Assembly (NCBI GenBank): GCA_030159075.1
Contig: BROG01000075.1
Coordinates: forward strand, 868,501-932,500
DNA length: 64,000 bases
Direction: 5' to 3'
From: Atrina japonica
Lineage: Eukaryota > Mollusca > Bivalvia > Pterioida > Pinnidae
Part shown: positions 25,701 through 36,000 of the stretch, piece after piece
How the letters are laid out: every line of letters begins with the position of its first letter
Position numbering within the stretch: the first letter of the stretch is position 1
Notes under the pieces: generated by a model
What the model was told of the DNA's origin: nothing
Databases searched by the model: none
Seen by the model: only the letters and a program-made list of their open reading frames with translations
Position numbers and translations under genes: made by a program

Positions 25701-28700
25701 ACTGACAAAATCTCAAGGTCATGGAGTCAAAAGTTTAGGTCGCAGGCACCTAAGTAAACACAAAATATGTTTTTATGTCAAATTTTAATCTGCTTTTCAA
25801 GAACCAGTGAACTAATTTTTATCAAACTTGACAGGAAAGTTTCCTATGTGAAACTGCATGCTTGCAAATTAAAGGGGATAAGACCAATAGGGCCCCAAAA
25901 GGGGCCAAATCTGGGCATTGTTTTTCATGTTTTGGACTGTTTATGGTTTGTATTTAGGATTTAAATTGAACTGTTTTTTTTGTTTTTTTATCCAGGGGAA
26001 CAGATAAAATGGAATCGGAACCTAGATGCATAGCAGCTTCCTCGGGTGTGTTAGTTGTAGCATGTATAGATCATGTAAGTCTAAAGCATACAATGTTAGA
26101 GTACAGATAATGTAAGTCAAAAGTGTTAATATATAGATCATGTAAGTCTAAAGCATACAATGTTACTGTACAGATAATGTAAGTCAAAAGTGTTAATATA
26201 TAGATCATGTAAGTCTAAAGCATACAATGTTAGTGTACAGATAATGTAAGTCAAAAGTGTTAATATATAGATCATGTAAGTCTAAAGCATACAATGTTAG
26301 TGTACAGATATAGTAAGTCAAAAGTGTTAATATATAGATCATGTAAGTCTAAAGCATACAATGTTAGTGTACAGATAATGTAAGTCAAAAGTGTTAATAT
26401 TTAGATCATGTAAGTCTAAAGCATACAATGTTAGTGTACAGATAATGTAAGTCAAAAGCGTAAAGTGATAATATATAGATCATGTAAGTCTAAAGCATAC
26501 AATGTTAGTGTACAGATAATGTAAGTCAAAAGTGTTAATATATAGATCATGTAAGTCTAAAGCATACAATGTTACTGTACAGATAATGTAAGTCAAAAGT
26601 GTTAATATATAGATCATGTAAGTCTAAAGCATACAATGTTAGTGTACAGATAATGTAAGTCAAAAGTGTTAATATATAGATCATGTAAGTCTAAAGCATA
26701 CAATGTTAGTGTACAGATAATGTAAGTCAAAAGTGTTAATATATAGATCATGTAAGTCTAAAGCATACAATGTTAGTGTATACAGATAATGTAAGTCAAA
26801 AGTGTTAATAGATAGATCATGTAAGTCTAAAGCATACAATGTTAGTGTACAGATAATGTAAGTCAAAAGCGTAAAGTGATAATATATAGATCATGTAAGT
26901 CTAAAGCATACAATGTTAGTGTACAGATAATGTAAGTCAAAAGTGTTAATATATATAGATCATGTAAGTCAAAAGCATACAATGTTAGTGTACAGATAAT
27001 GTAAGTCAAAAGTGTTAATATATAGATCATGTAAGTCTAAAGCATGCAATGTTAATGTATCAATAACGTAAGTCAGAGGCATGCAGTATTAATGTATAAA
27101 TCATGTAAATCTAAAGCGTGCAATGTTAATATATAAATCATGGCCTATTTTTGGCAATTGGAATCTGAAACATTATTTTTTATAATTGGAGATGAAATTA
27201 ATAATGATGCAAGCAGCTTGTTATCGTCAGCTCATCATCCAGGAATTTTCCACACTCTTTTGAGAATGGGGCCTGGGCCTTTTGAATTGGGAATTTTATT
27301 GAAATTGGAATATACAGAAATATACCAAAGTGTGTTTAAAGTCAAGAATCTCTTCAAATTCATTGTCACTTGACTTTAAATGGAAAATTTTGACTGCAAA
27401 TTGGGGTAAAAAAGTATTAATTTTGTATTGGGAGTGGGGCCTTATTGTGGCCCCATATGATAGGGTGGAAAAGCCCCGTCATCTGACATTTCAGCATGTG
27501 GTGAAGTATTGAGTGTTAAATCCAATTAAAAGCTTATCAAGAACCCTTCATGGGTATTGATTGTCATAAGAGGTATACATTGCAGGTATGTTTAATCAGG
27601 CATGACAAGTAACACTTAACCTATTTTATCACTTAATGGCTGGTTACCGTAAAATAAAGTCAAGGAAATATTGTAAATGTTGCAGAGGTCTTATGTGTTG
27701 TTACTTACTCCTGCACTCTTTATAACTATTTGTTTATCAGCACTAGCTACACATGTGAGTTCACCTAAATTTACTACTTGGTTAAATGTTCTAACCTATT
27801 ATGTTAGGCTTTAATTATAAGTAGTAGATTTAGCCAGCTTGAACTGATTTATAAAGGTTTTATAGAACTGATGTTTCTTGCTTCATAGAAATGAACACAT
27901 ATTTCTTGCTTTCTAGATATGCACACACACACTTTTCTCTTATTGAAAGGGCCTATAGGCATAGTAGTTTTTCTAAGTCGCAGCACAAGTCACCGTCGCT
28001 GTAATATTCAAGCCTCTGATTTGATCTCAGACCTTAAGCACATGTTCTTTTACTGTTGCAGGTATATTATACGAAATTGTTATACTAAGCCTGAAAGGTC
28101 CACTGTGTGTTTGTTTGTCTGTAATTCTGTTCCACTTACATGTAAAGTGCAATATTTGGTACAGTAACCAAGCTTAAACTGTAAGTTCATCTAAGGTTTC
28201 CTAACAGTTCACTGACATTACATGCCCCTTGGGGTGGGGTGTGGTCAAAATTTAAGATATTGCAACATTTAAAGTTTGGATTGTTATACAGTTTGGACTG
28301 GGGACATTTGTGTTTCACAAACTCATTTTGTTTAAGCTCTTGATAGTTGTATAAAGATATTCATATTTTTATTTTCTGTTTTTTTCAGATTGTGGTTTAC
28401 AAGGATAATAAGAAGTTATGTGCTAAAGCAGTTGATTTTCAACCAAATAGTCTTGCTTTACATAAAGATGGGAAATTAGCAGCCATTGGAGGAGAATCGG
28501 TAAATACATCTATGTCACCAGTAATTTTGTTGTATTACTCAAAGCTAAGCTCCATGCTCATTTCATAAATATGGTATCACATTTGGGCCATAAAAAGTTA
28601 AAACTATGAGAGCTGTGATTGGTCAAAACAGTCAACCATTCTTGAATTAGTTGTTTCATGAAATTGAATTGTTCTTGGTATTATTACATACATGTACTGG

Positions 28701-29968
28701 TAGTTCATGAAGTCAAAAGTACTTGCTTACATTACAAAAATAATTATGTATTGAGAAATTTCATAATTTGCTCTTGGAGGAATACTACAGTGCTTGTAAT
28801 ACTTTGGTTGAAGTAAACAATGACACAGGCAGTGTTTCATTTAGACTGTGCCTCTAAGGGATTTCTGCAAAATTTAAGTATCCATCCTGCAAATAACAGA
28901 AATGTGTGGGCCTAAATTGGCTCTAAATAGACCGCATTGACCAGTATCAAACTTTAAAAGGTTATTTTCTGCCACAAAGGCTAAGAATTGACTCACATGT
29001 TACCTTGGTTGTTTGTAGGAGTATGTGATTTACATGCTTGAAACTAATTTGTATTTACCTTAAATACAAAACAGTTTGATGATCCGGACTAATACCTTTG
29101 AATACATCTTGAGAGTTGTCATACATTTAGTATTTATACTATCTGAACTCTTGAGAGTTATTGTATAAACAGTGTTAATGGTAATCAAGCATGGAAAAGA
29201 CTCATGATGGAATAATTCTCAGTCGGAAGTTTTAAAGCAGACAGCACTCAACTTCAGATATTTTGAGAATATTTGTGTTTGAAGTTTGTAGGAAGGCTAA
29301 TGTTAAAAATGAAATGGAGGACAAATATAACAGAATTCTTTAAACCTAAAGAACAATGACTCACAAAGGATCTGAGCGATAAATCAGATATTACAAATAC
29401 AAAGATAACGACTGTTGTAAAGAGATTTTAAAAAACTACCATTCAATGTCCTTTAGCAGTCTGTATTGGCACTACTGTGGAAAGATTCAGTTACAGAGGG
29501 CAACAGTACTATTTCATATAGGTATTCCTTTTCTTATCAAAAATCATTATTAGGTTTAAATTTTAAGTAATTTTAGAATTGGCCCACATGCAGGAAGTTG
29601 ATGGGCCATTTGGTGCCCTTTCAGGAATGTCTAGCTGAAACACTGCACAGGTTTAATGAAGTAAATGTATGTATTGAAACTCGTGGTTTGAGGATGACCA
29701 AAATCTTACTTGGGTGACCATGTCATATTAACTTTATTAATTTGCCTAAAGGCTGTTGTCATATCAGACTTCTGAATTTCTTCAATGAATTTGATTTGAC
29801 ATGACATGCCAACCATTATGGAAAGTGGAATTATTACAAATTATTTTTGTCCCATTTTCCGCATTATGGTTTATCTCAGACAAATTCTGGAAAATCATGT
29901 TTCCAGGTTATATTTCTGTTTGGGCTGTTTTGGATCCATGTTTTCTCATAATACCGTTTCCTGTCAGG

Positions 29969-30040
<72 letters not shown>

Positions 30041-33000
30041 CTTTTCAGTAACAGTACATTTAACGGTTATTTTCATAAACATACTGAAATAGTTTCGACA
30101 GACAACATGCAGGGGTAGCATAGGGGAAAGATAAAAACATAACTGAAAAATTGAAGATTTGGCAAAAAATTTTCAAGGTATATACACAATTGTGACCTAT
30201 ACTTAAAATATCAAAGCTCAAGAGCATACTAAGTGTATTGTTTCAGTTTGTAAGTTTTGAGGGTGTGAGTTTCTATTGAACACAGTGACCTCATATAGGG
30301 AGGAAAATTTTCTAAAATAATGTTTTGGATTACTGTAATTATCAAAGGATTATGATGACAAGGTTTTAAAGTCATAGGGTCAGAGGTCATAGCCACAGAC
30401 ACTTGATATGCAGGAAATACCAGTTTTTCATTAATTTTTAGACATTTTCTACTTCTGCATTTTTGCATAATTAAAGCCTCATCCCCCTGCCCCCTTGGCT
30501 TCTTGTTAAGTGAAGATGATTTCCTTGTCAATCCCTGACTGAGGTATTAATAATCTCAGCCGTTTACAGTTTGGATTATGGGTATAGTTCCATTCCTTTG
30601 AATTTTGATATCCAAGATCTTCCTCTGTCCAATTAATTAATTTGACTCATTTGGGTAAATATTCTACAGTTCGATGCTCATAGTTTTAGTTTTGTTTGGG
30701 ATGACATATTTTTATTTTACTCCCAAGAATTAGTCAAGTCATTTTGGTTTTTATAATTATATTACATGGTGATAAAGCAAAATTAATTTTTAAAACGGAA
30801 AATTCCATCAAAGGCAAACAACCTCACTGTCTCAGAGTAGTGAATATCAAAACATCAATTAGATGAGGTTGGTCAGGAAATATGATATTTAGTTTTGATT
30901 GTTTTTCTCTCGACTAAAGATATATATGACCCATAGAGCTTCATGAATCAAAACGATGATTGACAGACAAACCGTCAAAATAAATTACGTATACAGGTAG
31001 GGGCTGGGTCAAATAACCACCTGAGGGTAATACGTTATCGAAAAGGCGAGACTTCAAGACTTCAGGTTATGAAAGTGATATCAAAGATCATGCTTTAGAA
31101 GATTATTTTTTGTGTTAAAAAATAAAAACTTGTCTGTACGACGGACCAACAGGTCAAGTATGACAATGATCATCGTGTTCCAGTATGGGTATTTCCCATT
31201 GCTAATTGCTCTATTTTTCTCAGCTTCAGCGATAGGTTAGTAGTTTTTTTTTAAGAATCACTTATTTGTGAGATAAAGCATTATTCTCAAACGAACAGTT
31301 TATTGATAAATATTTAGTAAAACTAGGTTGCGTAACTAAAAATATTCCTTACTGTTACGCAAGTTTGTCGAACTCTGTGTTATTAAACCAGGATGAAACT
31401 GGCGTAAACAAAACTTCTAGGTATGATGAATGTGCTGATGATTTGAGATACAATTTTTCAGCATTGTAGTCAAACTTATAGTAGGCTACAGAGAAATAAA
31501 CGTACTTTAACTTTGTGATAACATGTTCACACCGATTATGAGCCGGCAGTTTCAGCGGAATAAATTGTTTTTAAGTCCAGTATAAAACACATTTGATTTT
31601 TACTATCCACATCATACTACTTAAGTACATTAACTTATGCTGACAAAACATCGATAATACTTCATCTGACCATGCTGGGCAGGAATTTTCCAAGTAATGT
31701 TAACAAATGTGAAGCAATGTTAAATTGATTAATCATTGATATAATTTCAGTCGTTCACAGCTATGAACTGCGGCAATAAAATTTTTACGTCGCAAACTGC
31801 AGCGATGATATTTTACATCACAAACTGTGGCGACCCGTGTTGAGCTCAATACCTCAAAACAAAATACTCAAACAATGTTGTGTTTAGTGTTAACAGAAAT
31901 ATTAAAGTATAGTCCTTGAGAGACCCTTGTATTTCCATTCTCCTTATTAAGTCAACACATTGACAAAGGATTCTATAAATTGTGCCTACTGCAAACCATT
32001 GTTGATGTACATCTTACATAAACTTTTGAACATTTTTAAAAACTTTTCTTGAAAACCATCGGGTCAGACATTTTGTTGATTATATAATTCAGGGCATTTG
32101 CCATGGCACTTAGGGTCTTTTGTTTTTCAGTTCAACTTTTATACAGTCATGCTGTTATATTTAAAAGAAAATCAGGATTTTGAATAGTACTTATAATAGC
32201 TCTATAACTGCTCAGATGTCCATAATGTCTTGTGGGCCTCTATGACAGGAGATGATCAAATGTTAGCTATGATGTTAACTCAAGCAGTTATTCATGTAAA
32301 CATTAGGAAAATCAAGAACTAGATCAAGTTATTTTTCAATTCTAGGACAAAAAAATCCACATTTTCAACACAAGCAGTTTAACAGAAGAAAATTGTGTGC
32401 AAATGAATGGATCTGCCACCTCTCTGCAGATTTCACCAGATGGAAATTTCCTTGCTGCAGCTGTTGATGACAGAAAAGTGCTAGCATACACTATACCAGA
32501 TTACAAGGTCAGTATACTCTTTACTAGATTACATAGTATACACTATACCAGATTACATGGTCAGTATACACTGTACCAGATTACATGGTCAGTATACTCT
32601 TTACTAGATTACATAGTATACACTATACCAGATTACATGGTCAGTATACTCTTTACTAGATTACATAGTATACACTATACTAGATCAAACAGTCGGTATA
32701 CACTACGGTATACCAGATTACTTGGTTGGTATACACTACGGTATAGCAGATTACATGGTCAGTATACACTATACTAGATCAAACAGTCGGTATACTCCAT
32801 ACTAGATCAAACAGTCAGTATACACTATACTAGATCAAACAGTCGGTATACACTATACTAGATCAAACAGTCGGTATACTCCATACTAGATCAAACAGTC
32901 GGTATACTCCATACTAGATCAAACAGTCAGTATACACTATACTAGATCAAACAGTCGGTATACACTATACTAGATCAAACAGTCGGTATACACTATACTA

Positions 33001-36000
33001 GATCAAACAGTCGGTATACACTATGCTAGATCAAACAGTCAGTATACACTATACTAGATCAAACAGTCAGTATACACTATACCAGATTACATGGTCAGTA
33101 TACACTATACTAGATCAAACAGTCGGTATACACTATACTAGATCAAACAGTCGGTATACACTATACTAGATCAAACAGTCGGTATACACTATACCAGATT
33201 ACATGGTCAGTATACACTATACTAGATCAAACAGTCGGTATACACTATACCAGATTACATGGTCAGTATACACTATACTAGATCAAACAGTCGGTATACA
33301 CTATACCAGATTACATGGTAGGTATACACTATATCCGATTACATGGTCAGTATACATTATACCCGATTACATGGTCAGTATACATTATACCCGATTACAT
33401 GGTCAGTATACATTATACCCGATTACATGGTCAGTATACACTATAACAGATTATATGGTAGGTATACACTATATCCGATTACATTGTTGGTATACACTTT
33501 ACCAGATTACATGGTTGGCATACACTATACCAGATTACATGGCCAGAATACATTATACCAGATTACATCGTCAGTATACACTATAACAGATTATATGGTA
33601 GGTATACACTATAATAGATTATATGGTCAGTATACACTTTATCCGATTACATAGTCAGGATACACTATACAAGATTACATGATAGGGATACACTATACCA
33701 GATTACTTCGTCAATATAAACTGTACCAGATTACACGGTCAGTATACACTATACCAGATTACACAGTCGGTATACACTATACCAAATTACACAGTCGATA
33801 TACAATATACCAGATTACATGGTCGGTATACACTATACCAGATTACACGGTCAGTATACACTATACCAGACTACACGGTCAGTATACACTTTACTAGTAT
33901 ACACTATCCTAGAATACACGGTCCGTATACACTATACCAGATTACAGGGTCGATATACACTATGCCAGATTACATCGTTGGTATACACTGTACTAGATTA
34001 CAAAGTCAGCATAACCGATACCAAATTACATGGTCAGTAAACACTTTACCAGATTACATTGTCGGTATACACTATACCAGATTAAGCGGTCTGTATACAC
34101 TATACCAGATTACATGGTTGGTATAAACTATAGCAGATTACACGGTAAATATACATTATAGCAGATTACTTGGTCTAAATACACTATACTCGATTACACG
34201 GTCAGTATACACTATTCCAGATAACATGGTCTGTATACACTATACCCTACACTACACGGTAGGGATACACTATAATAGATTACACGTTCAGGATACACTA
34301 TACCAGATTACACTTTCGATATAAACTATACTAGATTACACAGTCGGGATTCACTACACCAGATTACATAGTCGAGTTACACTATACCAGATTACATGGT
34401 TGGGATACACTATACCAGATTACAAGGTCAGTATAAACTATACCAGATTTTACGGTCGGGGTACACTATACCAGATTACATGGTCGGGATACACTACATC
34501 AGATTACACGGTCGGGATACACTATACCAGATTACATGGTCGGTATAAACTATACCATATTACACGGTCGGGATACACTATACTAGATTACTTGGTCGGG
34601 ATACACTGTACTATATTGCATGATCGGGATACACTATACCAGATTACACGGTCGGAATACACTAATCCAGATTACATGATCATTATGATAATGTTTCCTT
34701 ATTATTTATGTCCTTGTTTTATGGCTGATAAAATGTTTTTGTGAATTATATATATCTGTCAATTACTAATTAGATCTTCAGTTGCTAATTGTTCAAGGCC
34801 AAAAATCTTAACTTTCAGCTTTTCTCTTCAAGCTACTGAAGTTGTTATTTAGTTAAAACTGTATACTTCAGTAGTCCTTAGGCCATACTCTACTTTATCA
34901 ATGCATGTTTGAATTAAATATAAATAAGTTCCATAGATGCCCACATTTAATTTTGAAATAATTGTTATCGCACAACAATTTTGAATGTTAATTTTATTCA
35001 GATGCTTGAAATGGATGTTTTTTGTTCCTTATTGATTGATTCATTTTCATTTTATTCCTTGATTATATTAGATAATTTTATTCATATGCTTGATATGGAT
35101 GTTTTTTGTTCCTTATTGATTGATTCATTTTCATTTTATTCCTTGATTATGTTAGATAGAAGTACTTGTAGTTTGATTTCCATGATTAATTTGTCAAAAT
35201 AAAAACCTATTTCAGTACTTTCAATCCTTTGATTATCAAATATACATGTTATCTTTTCAGCTTGTATTTGAGGGATCTAAACACACTGCAAAAATCCACT
35301 GTGTTTCCTGGTCACCTGACTCGTCTATGTTTGCTACTGGCAGTCTGGATACTGATATTGCCGTATGGCGTACAACAAGACCGAGGCAACCCATAGCATA
35401 TTTTGGAAGTAGGATTTTTTGTTATAGACTGAAATGTTCCAACATCATTTTGAAAATTGCATGTTTCATGACATCAATATTTTCCCTCATGTATAGTGAA
35501 ACATGCCCTGAATTTCATGACATTTAGGTCTTGGGGAACTGTCGCTAGGGAAAGGATTCCAAAAATAAATGAAGCCCTTTGTTGTTTTTGATTTCCTTTT
35601 GATATTTGCAGGACCGGGTTTATAAATATGAGAGACTGAAGTGTCACCTTTGATAGTCATATTGACACATAAATTACACATGTTTTGGCAATGAAGTGAT
35701 ATGAACATAAAAATAAGACATGTTTTGGCAATGAAATCATATTCACAAAATATTATACATTATTTGGCAGTTAAATCATGCCTACAGTAACATTACATAT
35801 GTGTTTTGGCAATGAAATCATATTGACATAAGAAAATAACACCTGTTTTGGCAAAGAAATCATATTCACAAAATATTACATGTTATTTGGCAATTAAATA
35901 ATACCTATAATAACATTACACTTATGTATTGGCAATGAAATCATTTGAACATAAAAATAGCACCAATTTTGACCTGAAATCATTAAAACATAACACCTGT

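Noticed and set aside
26065..27060. Regularly spaced repeats that could be mistaken for a CRISPR array
   Set aside because: The whole unit is repeated with no unique spacers, and the sequence lies in an animal intron.
29801..30121. Poly-Gly and poly-Pro ORFs on both strands
   Set aside because: Produced by the 68-base G homopolymer; no coding context.
33203..34744. Several 70-127 codon ORFs that look like a Tyr/His/Thr-rich repeat protein
   Set aside because: All are frames of the 28-bp minisatellite, which has no stop in any + frame.
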